64,000 nucleotides of DNA from Hymenolepis diminuta. Lineage: Eukaryota; Platyhelminthes; Cestoda; Cyclophyllidea; Hymenolepididae. The position numbers were made by a program, and so were the translations under genes. Below the pieces are notes generated by a model. It did no database searches. It had not been told where the DNA came from and worked only from the letters and a program-made list of their open reading frames with translations. The stretch is taken from assembly GCA_900708905.1 (NCBI GenBank), contig CAADRB010000008.1:2712670-2776669 (forward strand). Direction: 5' to 3'. Numbering within the stretch: position 1 is the first letter of the stretch; each line of letters opens with the position of its first letter. This document shows positions 46,201-58,000 of this stretch, piece after piece.

Positions 46201-49200
46201 AAGTCCGCTTTTACCAGATATTGACCTCACTAATATAAACGTGTTTCTGTAGGCAGGTGAGTTACTGAAAATCCTGAAACTAGATATTCACTAAGTAAGA
46301 TTCGCTAGAGGTAAATCGACAAAAAAAAAGATATTTTGAGATTAATTAACTTCCCCTATCGATTTCATTTCGTCTCAAATGATAATTATAAGCGCTTTTG
46401 TTTGGTTTAGCTGCAATGGGAATTATTTTGAAAATTGTGATTTTAATAAAATATTTACGAGTTCTAAGTCTGTTTACATGACTATAAGACCACAGACTTT
46501 ATCATCTCAAAATGGTCTCTGAGTAGACATGTAAATAGAACATATTCCATTTTTCGAACAAAGTACTGTTTTTTATGTGGAGAGAACAAATAAAAGTGTT
46601 AATTTGTTAAGACAGCAATCTGACATCTGGCGCTTCAGGCATTTGAAATAATCTTACTTGCTAAATTAACATTACACATGTGTGCTTTCAATCACAGTTG
46701 ATAGTTTTGCCAAAGATCAGTATAAAATTCAAATTTTTTGCGCAATTGCTAGTAAAAGTTGTTTTGCAGAAATTTTTTCTGTTATACTTTTCAAAATCCA
46801 CCGAAGGACAACGCTTTCAATACTTATTTTAAGCAGATTAAAATATTTTTATCTTCACCAATATAGCCAGACTAAGTTAAGCTAGATAGGTTGTCGTAGA
46901 ACTAATGCTAAGACTAACAGGATGCAATAGGTTTTGAGTGAGTGAGAAAATGAAGAGTTAAGTAGGACCACGTGTATATAGGACGATTGGGAATGAATAA
47001 GAAGGGAAAGGAGGAATGAATAGGAAGATGAATTTTGAGGAAAACGTCATTACTGAGTAAGCACTACCCGAGATGTGCGGAATAGGTGAAATGATGCGTA
47101 ACTGACAGTTAGAACAGGGGAATGAGTCAATAGATGCGTAATACATAGACTGCGTGGGCCCCTGAGTTAGAGTGCGCGGGTAATGCAATATCAAAGCCAC
47201 TCCGGAGTCCATGTTCATATCCTGTCGTCAATCGGCCATATCAGTACAGCCATTTGTTCTAATTATTACATATTTACGAATCAGTTTAGCTTTTGCGATC
47301 ATACATACCATCATTAAAGCACCCCGTTATGGATTAAATTGGAATATACTGATGCTGGTGCCAAACAATCTACACCAGTCTGACCTCCACATATCCTACT
47401 CATATGTGCTCCCTCTCTTTGGTTCCTCCCGTCCCTATGATTAATGACCAATTATTCCGCATAAAGACATGTTAGACTATGAGTAACAAATATAAGTCAC
47501 AGTTTTCGGAGTTCCAGATAATGGAGTAGAGAATAAATCGGACTATATTAAACAGCAACGATTAAAAATTGAGAGAGAACGCGTGAATCTGCACCACTAA
47601 TCTTGTAATCGACGTGTTGTTGGGCTTTACCTGAAAAAACTGAGTTATCGCGAAAGAGGATAGTACAAATTGTCAATCGGCATTCTCTAACTAAAATAAT
47701 CGACAATAATTTAAGCAAACACGAAAAAATGTAAACTCGATATTTCATCAAAGCAAATAAAATTAATATTCTTCAAAAATTTTAAGAAATATTTTGAGAA
47801 CCTGTTTCCAGACAAATTAATTTTGCGTCTTAACGTTTGTGTTCCTTACGTTCTACAAGCCGATATGCCATGCTCATTACTTATTAAAAGTGAGTGGTAT
47901 GAGAATAACCTTCCAACACAATCATCATGTAAAACAAATGCGCACTGTTGGCATCAGCTAACATTAAAAAAATTTTATCCTCTACTTTAAACCGATTCTT
48001 TCTTCACTTTCTTATTGTTCACTATATTTAAATGCTTTCAATAAATTACAAAGTGCTCATTAATCTCAACACGTCCCCTGAAAAGCGCTTTTTCCAAAAT
48101 TATTACACAAACGTAGTATTGATAACAAATGAATACGCCGAACGTGTAAAGAGTACCAAATGCATTATCTCCCACTGTTTCAATGCACATTATTCCCTCA
48201 AATGTTACACATACAAAAAATGGGTAAATTTGTCGTAAGCCATTAAATAGGAACTAATATATGTCGATTTGACTTTTACTGGACTTTAAAAGGTAATAGA
48301 ATAGAATATTACTTCGGACTCAACTATTCTACAAGTTATACCTGTCTAATTTTTACCAATCCTCACTTTAACAAGGTGGGGAGTGAGAGCAGGGCTAGAA
48401 GGTAACAAGGTAATTTTAGGATCTACAAACCCGATATCCCATTTTCAGATAAGAAGAGAGCCTAAACAAACGCATTTCGGTTTGATTCCAAATCAATTTG
48501 ATTATTTACGACCTTGGAATACACAAACGGGCCAATAACATAAAAATGAGTTTTTATGGGATGTATTGTGGATATAAATGATAAAAATGTTCTTTATATT
48601 TAATAAAATGCTTTTTTTCACATTATTATAATATTTTCACCATGACAGATGAGCAATGAATTTCTATCTTTTCTTTTAAGAAGTTGTCAAATAAGTCATA
48701 TCCCAAGATTGAATTAAAATGCACAAATTATTATCATGAAAAAATATTCATGCACATAGGAAGTGAAAACACATAAAGAGGGAGTATGTTTAATTAGATG
48801 AGACATTATTGAGAGCAGTGGAAGTGGTAGTTAGGGAGTTATTAGAACCCTGCTTCATCTGAGCTCCAGAAACATCAAGTCGACTGCTTCTTCAAATTGG
48901 AGTTTCTTTGGATTTATCCCTTTTTTTCTTCATCTCGCTCTTTATATGGAAAATCTGGGTACAGTATTTTCATTTGATTTCGCAGCCATCTTCTTTCCAC
49001 CTACTGTGAACTATCTAGGAGAAAACACAGTTAAACGCCGCTCTTTTAAAATGACACGTTACTTTCATTGTTTGACCTATTAAATCTGTTTAATTGTTTA
49101 TCTCTTTTACATATAACTGGTTAGGATCATTTTCAATGCCATTTTATGATTCAACTGTGCCTTTTTCTTTTTTATTAAATATCTGTACAAAAGTTCAGAA

Positions 49201-50304
49201 ACATAAGCCTACTCGCCCATTATTTACTCCTTCTATGTAAAATTTAAAGTAGATTTGTCGGTAATTGACTAATGAAAATTAAATTAACTTTAATGTGATA
49301 GAATTCCAACGTAGACTGTTCGAGAAGGACGGGAGTACCATCGCCTATGGTTGGTAGGACAAGATTAGTGAAGTAAATAATAGATTCATTCAGGGTCCCA
49401 ATCCGTTCATTTAAAAATAAACACAGAATTTGAGACCCACATCATGTAAGGTCACTCAGTGTAAATTTGCAATTAAAATTGTTCAACCGGTTATTACTAC
49501 TAAAATCAACTAAAAATTTTATTTAGAATAGCACGGTTTCATTTTGTAATAACTTAAAACATTACATCATATTAGAGATTATGTTTTCTCTCTTAATTTA
49601 AATAGATTTCGTCTGTATCCTGCTTAATTCATTTGCGCTGCCCATATAGTTTGTCCTGAGTTTTCTCTCGTCACATTGGTACCTTGCTTTCCACTCCATT
49701 TTAGTAGAAATCAACGTAAAATTGATTATGCACGTATCATAAAAGCTTGGGTTCTAGATTTCCTGAAGGGAATCTTCGGCTTATAATTCTTTAGGAGAAA
49801 AACTATTCGTATTTATTTATTGATTTATTAACAACAGCTGAACTTCAAACTTGAATTGTATACCTGATTACAGCAATTCCTCACATTAATGAATAATCGT
49901 TTACCAATCTGAATCTGAACCTCATCACCTTCTTTGCGCATCACAAAAGTCTCTTGCCATCATCTTCTAGAATAAAGACAGCTTTATTAACATGATCCAT
50001 TCGTTGCGAAGATGGCTATAAAGAAATGGAAATTTAAAACTTCGTGAAGATTTCGCATTGTCAACTAGTTCAAACAAATGCAGTCTTGGAGTGAAATTTG
50101 CAGACTTTTACCAAATGTCTAAATGAAGGTTATGCAGAAGGTTAGTATGCCTGAAGTCCTGAATCCGGTTCAAAGGCTAGATTAATGTTTATTTCAATGG
50201 TGGAAACGGCAAGTTTTCATAAACATTTTCCGAAATAGTTACTGATTTTTCGACATTCTTCTGTTTCGTCAAAGGACGGTATGCCATATTCGCGATGAAA
50301 CTCC
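43217..50304. other. Intergenic DNA without a supported gene
   Basis: Seven kilobases of AT-rich sequence with only short chance frames. About 45640-45745 is a copy of the dispersed repeat seen at 4.5 kb (shared TTGGCACGTT-TTGAACA). 46930-47210 is purine-rich on the plus strand and slightly richer in GC, possibly an old repeat. Nothing here can be called a gene. Confidence 0.5.
45640..45745 (+). repeat. Copy of the 4.5-kb dispersed repeat
   Basis: Contains ACCTGGTTTATTAACGATAA then TTGGCACGTTCTTGAACACC and CTTTATAAGGA, in the same order as ACCAGTTTATGATAATTTGG, CACGTTTTTGAACATTTC and CTTCATAGGAGG at 4575-4640. Confidence 0.5.
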
Positions 50305-53300
50305 ATGAGGTATACAAATGAATATAGACCAATGACCTCTTATAAGATTTTGATTGGATCACGGGGATGGACCAATCAGATGCCCAGTATTGATGAGCTG
50401 CCATATCATAAGCGCCAACTTTTGGAGGAGCGCGCATTGAAACAGTGCCCGTTGCTGGAAATGGTATGTTGCGTTTCAATGTTTACTTTTACTGCATTTG
50501 CTTCTCGTAATTCGAGGTCCTAAAATGTCTTACTGAGTTTGCATTATATCACGTTAAAGCATAGATATGTTAATTAGTCCCTTTAAATTAACGCTGGCTT
50601 ATTGTTATCTACAACAAGGCAGGATTTTTTTATAATTTTTAATTTTGGAAGCAACTGAACTCGGTTAATAGCAAGTCTGATAACTGATAAATTGGAAGGA
50701 TCGGGAAGAAATTAAGGGTAAATTCTAGGTATCAAAAAGTCACCATTTTGATTTTTTTACTTTGGCTGCACAAAATTTACTTATGGGGCTGCTCAAGCTC
50801 CAAATTTCAGATTTTATGATTCGTCCCATGGATCGTAGCAACAGCTTGTCTACGATGTCCGGTGCTTCTTAACTGGCTTTCAAGTCATTTTTTCTAGTCC
50901 GAGGGTTAAGAAAACAGATATTATGCAGCTTATACCATGGTAGTTTATTTACTTGATCGTCCATTGTTTGCTGCATGTGGATGTTGTATGCGATGCTTCA
51001 TTTAAACTACCCATTTTAAAACCCGTATTTTCGACAATAGTTGGTTATAAAAATTACAACCATTGGTATTGTATGAAGTGTTACTATTTTATCGTTGGGG
51101 GCGTCATGTTTCAATAAGTGGTAATATACTTAATAAATAAGATAGAATTAAAGAAGAGGTTGATTCTAGGAATCGAATGACTTTACTTACATTCTAAATT
51201 AATTTAACGTCCTTTTTTCGTGGTCTAAGCTTCTGAATCTATTTCCTATGCACTTCTGATAAATTTCACTAGATCGTTTTTTAGTCGACGGATCAAAATA
51301 TTTCGTATTCAGAGATCCGATTTAATGACTGACCAAATCGAGATACTGGTCATTTTGAGATATTTACCTCTTATATATGTTCTGCCGATGTTTTCCTTGT
51401 GATTCATTTTCGGTACAATGTTCCGCTACCACTGTTTGGCTGTAATAGTTGTTTTATTCTATTCCAAACTTAGACTTAGCATTTTCGCTTATTTTAAAGT
51501 CCCACTTTTTTGTTGCGTTTGATGTATGAAATTTTTTTCTGTTTATTTGCAGCTCAAATCGTTATATTTACCTTGTAACTACAAGTCATTTTTGAAATGT
51601 GACTTCGAGGTCAAATAAACTTCATGTGAACCGTGTGATATGGAGTGTTTTGGATCGCATAAGTGGTTGGCTATGATTAATTAATCTCTTGATGTGATTA
51701 TTTGAGTAAATACTTAGGTTAGTGTGATTACTTTTGCATAAGTTATTTCCATAATAGGGCGGATTTCTCATGGAACTCGGAGAACAACAAAATGGAAAGT
51801 TATCAAAAGTCATGTTTCTCTTACCTGTTGTACATTTTTCCTTCGCCTTTTAGTGTCATATTTTTTACTTGATTTTATCACATTTAATCTAATAGAAATG
51901 ATGAATGACGGCTTTCAATTTAGCATTCAATGAAAAGGGAAGTGAAAGTGTATTTTAAGATCACAGTCTTGACAGCAAAGATTTTCATGCAGCTCGATTT
52001 GGAGTTTGACGTTCTCCTTTGTCCTAATGCTTTCATGGTTTGAGATATTAGAGAAAAATTCGTCTCTTTAGAGCTCATCCTTGAAATTGGATAGATATGA
52101 ATTGCATTCAATGTCAGTTTTCAACTGCTGAGTTTTAGAACCCACTCATATTTTCCTACTGACTTTTTCCAACTCGAAAATGTTTTTTGTGAAGCTTGGC
52201 GGTGCTATACTTAAAGTCATAAAGCGAAAGCAAAAGAAATTTGAATTCTTTCTATTATACTATCTTGAAATTTTTCGGATAACCCAGATAGTGCTATTAT
52301 TATTGGCCATGGTATAGGAAGACATAGGTATATGGGTACACCGAACGAGTCCAATAAGGTATGAAACGAAGGTTGGGAGTCAATAACGAGCAGGTACTGA
52401 ATTCAGGAAATCAATGATCGTACCGCCTACCATTTATGGAAGTTTTGAGCTATCTCTGTTCTCATGAAGAGTATATTTTATCTAAACATATCCTTTTGTT
52501 CACTTTTCACAAAATGACTCCCATAGTCATGGGTAGGACGTCTTATTATCACCTAATCATGTAAGGAAATCAATAATAACATCTAGGTTGTCTGATAAGA
52601 TTAGTCCGATTTCCCACAAATGAAAGCCTGGTTTTGATTGGGTCACAGAATGCAAACAACCGGCTACGTTAGTGCTTTCTATTTGCGAGTTTGACCTTTT
52701 GATGAGATTTGGATTCTAAAATTCTCCCTATCAAGATGTACGTCACTTTTAATTATTTGCTTCAATGCCGTTAATATCTTTAATTTACTTTCCTAACATT
52801 TATGGTGTAATTCACGATTACATCTATGTGTAATTGAATAAATTTTTGTCGATACTTTGCAAGATTTGTTAAACAAAGTTGTTTTAGATAGGACTTTGTC
52901 CAAAGGTAGGGTTTATGCATACAATTTAAGAAAATAAGGTCGAATTATATATAATTTCAAACATTCTGTCGTTACTATGACCAAAACAAGTTTTTCCTAA
53001 TTTTTTTGAATCATTTTCGATTTATAGCAAAGGCAACTAAAGAGATTAAAATTAGGGGTTAATGGAGGGAGTGGAGCTGGGGTCAAAATGCGCTTATGTC
53101 TCAGGTCAATTTTAAGTGACGGGAAATGATTTCCACTATTCTTGATTAAATTGCATTTTTATTTTCCGATGTCACTGCGTAATCAGTCATATTTCCATAG
53201 CAAAATTTCCCAAATAATGTTACTAGTTCAATTTTTAAATGCCTTATTTCTTGTATTTTCAAATTCTTTTTAACGTAACTTCCAAATTATCAATATTGAC

Positions 53301-55045
53301 ACTTATTTTCAGTTTTAGTGCTCAACATTTTGAGGATCTGATGAACTAACTTTTTCATTTCCCGTGAAATGCGAAATCGGGTTAAACTATATTTGTGTAC
53401 GTGTGTGTGAGTGCTTATTTTGAATGAATATTTTTCTCCTGAACTTTAAGTGTAGAAAGAATGTAATTTTTTATTCGGTAGGCAGAAAGTAGTCCGGAAT
53501 ACCGAACTTCTCTAGTCAAGTCTGGCATTATAATTAAAGAGGCTATTCTATAATGCTACTCATCCGCTTAATATTGGTGCTGATAAAAGCTTTCATATAT
53601 TTGATTGGGAGTGAAATTAATTAAAAATGCGGCAAATTTAAAAATCATTTGCATAACTTGGCTAATTTAGACTCGTTTTCAATGCCGCTGAATATTTTTG
53701 TCAAATTAAATGCAATGCTCGTTAGTGTGCTATTATTTCAAGAATAAATTTGCTGAACAATTAATTTACCACGGAGCATTTCATTCCTCTTACTTATTTT
53801 AGATCATATCTTTGAGAAGTTACGATGTATCTTCCTCTTCCAATTCATGAGAACATTTCTTCATGCTGTTTGAGTTTGATTTATTTATTTGTAAAATGAG
53901 TCTACTGTGCTAATTAGTTGGATTGGTTATCGCTTAATAGTCTCAAACGTTATCCAGTACATTTCTCATCTTAGAAATATTGCCTATTATTTCCCATTTA
54001 TTTTATTGAGCTCCTGCTTCTGAATAAGTAAAAAATTCAAGTTAATCTTGTCTGATAGCGTAAAAGTCAGTGGGTATGGTTGCTGAGTTAAAGAACACGA
54101 GTTCGGTGCACGCTCAATTAGGGTTAACGAGACATCAACCCCATTTTATTTATTGTGGTCATCACAAGTCGCTGTTAAAATTGTTCACTTTCCACCAGAT
54201 CATCCCCTTTATTTTCTAATTAACTGATTTAGGTATGTTATAATATTCCCTGCAACATTAAAATTGTAAGCTGTGGAATGTCTCATAAGATCATTTACTG
54301 ACGAACCTTTCCTGAATAAATAATATGAGTCAATAAGCACTGAGTATTGTAGTCAAGCATTTGCTGTAATCCGGAGGACGAATCATGAAATGTGAGTTTT
54401 GGAAGATGAGCTACCCATTTAGTTAATACTGTACAACTCAAGACCAACAATCAAATGAGGTAGCATCCTTTGACACCTTGACGTAGCTTTCCGTATCTTT
54501 GTCAACCCCTCCCCTTTACTATTTGTTAAACTTACTGTTGTTGGATATCAGTTGCTTTCCACAATTAAAAATTGTAATTTTTTCCTTTCTCTTTAGGATT
54601 CACTCTTTTTTAACATCGTAAATCACAAAACGCTTAAACTGTGAATTTCGCTCCCTATTCCCTTTTGAGACATTGGTACTTGAGTTCCAACTGCAGACTA
54701 TAGTCTAACGTTATGGTTTCATCCTATTAGATAGGTTAATCGGCACTAGTATGATTCCAGCAGTAACTGGAAGAATGGCCTATTGTTAAGTCTTATGCAT
54801 TTTCTTAGAATTCTCTCACTGCGGCTTTGTTCGGTCTGATTGGTTCAGCTGCGGCTCTGACTTTGGAAGAGGCTATGAAAAATCCCAAGGAGAACATACT
54901 CTATGATACGACTCCGTACAGCAAGGCCTGGGAAGCTGGACTTGGAAGTTTTGTGACTTTCGGCTCTCTAATCATCTTGATTACATTCCTCGCTTTGGGC
55001 GCAAGAATTAATGGTACCCAACGCCGACGCCAAACAATAATGTAG
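50305..55045 (+). CDS. Small membrane protein, family not recognised
   Basis: Two exons, 50305-50463 and 54809-55045, join in phase 0 across a GT-AG intron of 4.3 kb (donor GTATGT, acceptor TTTTCTTAG) to give 131 residues. The first exon encodes a charged, Lys/Arg/Glu-rich segment (MPSIDELPYHKRQLLEERAL). The second begins with a small hydrophobic stretch (NSLTAALFGLIGSAAALTL, residues 54-72), then a soluble loop, then a clear membrane span (FVTFGSLIILITFLALGAR, about residues 97-115) and a short basic tail (TQRRRQTIM). An in-frame TGA 9 nt upstream bounds the start in this exon; Met26 (50380) is an alternative. An AATAAA lies about 200 nt downstream. I do not recognise the family. The support is codon-like sequence, in-phase splicing and a sensible topology, not homology. 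Confidence 0.6.
50625..50890 (+). repeat. Copy of the 29.1-kb inverted-repeat family
   Basis: Shares TTTTTAATTTTGGAA, CAACTGA, AGGTATCAA, and near its end GATTCGTC-CC, GCTTGTCTACGATGTCCGGT (29.3-kb copy: GCCTGTCTACGATGTTTAGT) with the copy at 29100-29360, in the same order and orientation. Confidence 0.6.
54430..54585 (-). repeat. Inverted copy of the 29.1-kb repeat family
   Basis: The reverse complement reads AATTACAATTTTTAATTGTG, GAAAGCAACTGATATC, AACAGTAAGTTTAACAAAT, then ACGTCAAGGTGTCAAAGGA, which follows the order of 29106-29218 (ACAATTTTTAATTTTGG, TAACTGACATC, ACAGTAAGTCCAACAAATG, ACGTCAAGGTATCAAGGAG). Confidence 0.65.
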
Positions 55046-58000
55046 GTCTTGTTTAATGTCATCATAAGTAATATATGTAATTATTTTCTCATATGTGCAG
55101 GGAAGGGTGTAAGATAATAGGAACGATTAAAATAATCTTTAATGCAAATTCACAGGGGGATGTCAGAAATTAACTTCTTCAATTAGAGAGGCTAAAGGTT
55201 AAAAGTTCAATTCCCTCAAGTTTATACCCTTGAGTATGGAGCAATAAATTGGTTGACTTGATCAAATCAATATCCAATCCATGAACTGTCGTTTTTAATA
55301 GCCACCTGGGGAAATGATGGGACAAGAGATTTTAAAAGAATATAGCATGGATTCCTTTATTCTTGATGTACACTGCGGCCCGGTGGTCAAAGTATACTTC
55401 TATCAAGTCTGAGATCACATTATCAGTGGTCATCGATGGACATCTATTGATGCTGATGGCCACCCGCATTGCTAACAATAGGAATGGTAGAATGTAAGTC
55501 CTCATTAGAATGGCATCAGGATATCTTCACTCTACCCTAGTAAAGTATTATGAACAATTCTCCTCATATGCCTTAGAAGTTCTCGTCTTTATTGTGCGTT
55601 GGTGGCGGAGTCGTTAATATTGCAATATGCAGTCAGTAGTCACGAGATAAATACTCAATCACGCATATTTAGTGACGTGGATGGCCAACCGCACTCGTTA
55701 ATTTCGATCACCACATCTGCTCTTGAGTACCTTCTTCCACATTAGGAGGTTTTTATCACTTCAATTAGCAGCTATTTTATTAAGGAAGGGGAATTTTTAA
55801 ACGATGGAATATCTCATACTTGTTCTAAAAACCGCCCACAGGCTTTGATTCAGACTGATCACCAAAAGGATGATAAATACAAATTTCTTCATTCCCAAAT
55901 AATCCCAGATTCTTACCTCTTCCCATGTTAGATGTGCTCATTTAATGTTGAAAAAAATTAATTCAATTTTCTTATTTTAGAGAGCCGACCGGGAAGGATA
56001 TTGCGTAAGACCTCTCATTTTTAGCAGTCTTATAATATGTGTATCATCTTCACTGTGTGTTTACTGAATGAACCTTTTTGATTATTTACTGTCCCTTGGA
56101 TGTTCTTGTAAAATTTGGGTCCTTCCTTGAGGTTGATATCAAAAAAGAATTAATTAGGAAAAGTCATAATTGAGTTGATTAGAATCAGCGAATATTAAAA
56201 TTCGACATTTACAATGTTGATGGATGGGGACTTCAGTTAAACGGAGTATCTCATTGCATAAAGTAGACGCATGTATCAAATTTGACTAAATTAGTTGCAG
56301 TTTTATAAAAAATTTATCTAGAGGCTTGGTAACAAGAAATTTTGGTCAGTTAAGTTGTAGATTTGGTCTTCATGTACCATCTAATGAAAATAGTATCACA
56401 TGTAACTTCATCTGTAGCACTAATCCGAAGTAATGTTACTTTTATAATCAGATGGAAATATCGTCTTTAAAATCTAATGATCTTAAAGGTTAACTGACAG
56501 TACCAACCACTTCTAAATCAGAAGAGCGCGAATTGAGGTGGACCAGTGGTATTCTCGATGACAGTAAAGAGAGAGTTGTAGAAAGAAGAACTGGGGTGCA
56601 CGTTTGTATTGTGTGCAGAAAAGAGGGATTGTTTGGCTAAATAAACTACTTTAGAGGCTGTCTGATTTAACTGTCCTTGCTAATTAATGCATAGATGAAA
56701 AATATCAAAAAGGTTTGAGCCAGTAGTTGCGCTATACGTAGAGAAATTGGACAGTCCAACTACGATATACCCTAATTTCATTGAGATTGCATACTATTTT
56801 GGCAATAGAACACCGAGTTTCAAAAAGAAATCTGTTGAAGACTACAGAAGGAGCTCGAATGCATTTTTGATAAAATAACATCTAATTTGTCTGCAACATT
56901 GATAAAGACAACTTTAACATAGGAATTGCCGACGAGAGTTGAAGATATCAACTATGAAACTTCTTGGAACTTCATTACAGACAAAGGAGAAAGAATGAAG
57001 AAACCTGACCAATAAGGTGTGTATTAAAGTGTACTCAAGAATCTTTGATCCCAGAGGCAGTTGAGAATACATGACGGGGAAAGCCTGATGTAGGACACAG
57101 ACAGATAAGGCAAGCTAATAAAGAGATTGAGTAATTAGTACTACTACTACAAGCGGTAAAGTTGCGAATTTGGCATAAAATATTGCTTTCTTACTTTTTA
57201 ATAGTTTATTTCATACAAAGCTAATTGCAATTCGACATTAAAAATACGTTTTGGATAGGAATATATTAAAATTTCGACAGCAAATTCAAGCAGAAGAGGA
57301 GAAAGTAAAGTGGAGGAATTTTTTGGAGTATTGAGATTGACCTCTAGAACTTCGGGAAGTTACTTACTATTAGCAAATCATTTTTCGCGTGAAATTCGTA
57401 GGAAAATCATACTAGATATAGGCCTTTATAAACGAATAGTAATATTAAATTTTAAGTCCATTCAGGAAAGCGTTTTCACACGCTCATTTAGGATTGAAGG
57501 TGATATTAATGGGCTACATTGGTGGAAAACTCAAATTCCGCTAACCCTATGTAAAACAAACTTAACTAGTCTGGTTGGTCGCGCACTTATGGGCATTAAA
57601 TCCGTGACCTCTAACTTTGTAGACAAGCCCACTAACTACTGCGTCACCAGTATACGTGAACGAATAATCACATATTTCTTAAACTAGTTTTAATTTATTT
57701 CATTATAAAAAACCACTCCCATATTCATTGCAGTAGAGCGTATAGATGGTTTAAGACAAGATTAGTAAGTTCGATAGCAAAGGGACTTTTCTTCCGATTT
57801 TCACCCAACAGTGAATGTCTGACTTTACTGTTACAAACAGGCGAACAAGGTATACTAATTTGGAAATAAGCATGTTTAGGGATTAACTGCTAATAGATTA
57901 CTTAACATCGTGCTAACATATATATATATGATGGTCAATTTCACTTTTCACTAGCAGTTGTGGGAAAGGCTACAATTTTGCAGACGAGAGGAATTTTTAA

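Larger units (their letters stand above)
50464..54808 (+). other. Intron of the small membrane protein gene
   Basis: The 4.3-kb intron is AT-rich and has no coding signal. Near its two ends it carries a forward copy (about 50625-50890) and an inverted copy (about 54430-54585) of the repeat family also found in the WDR48 intron. Confidence 0.55.

Noticed and set aside
54060..54180. Possible second tRNA-like unit (ACGAGTTCGGTGCACGC)
   Set aside because: The match to the B box is poor and no stem pairs well, so it is not called a SINE or tRNA.
55360..55720. GC-richer patch with ACATCTATTGATGCTGATGGCC
   Set aside because: It may be an old repeat, but I found no second copy or coding signal to support a call.
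57310..57687. 125-codon open frame on the plus strand
   Set aside because: It starts with GTG, has no recognisable domain, no splice context and no poly(A) signal in a sensible place. One such frame is expected by chance in 64 kb.
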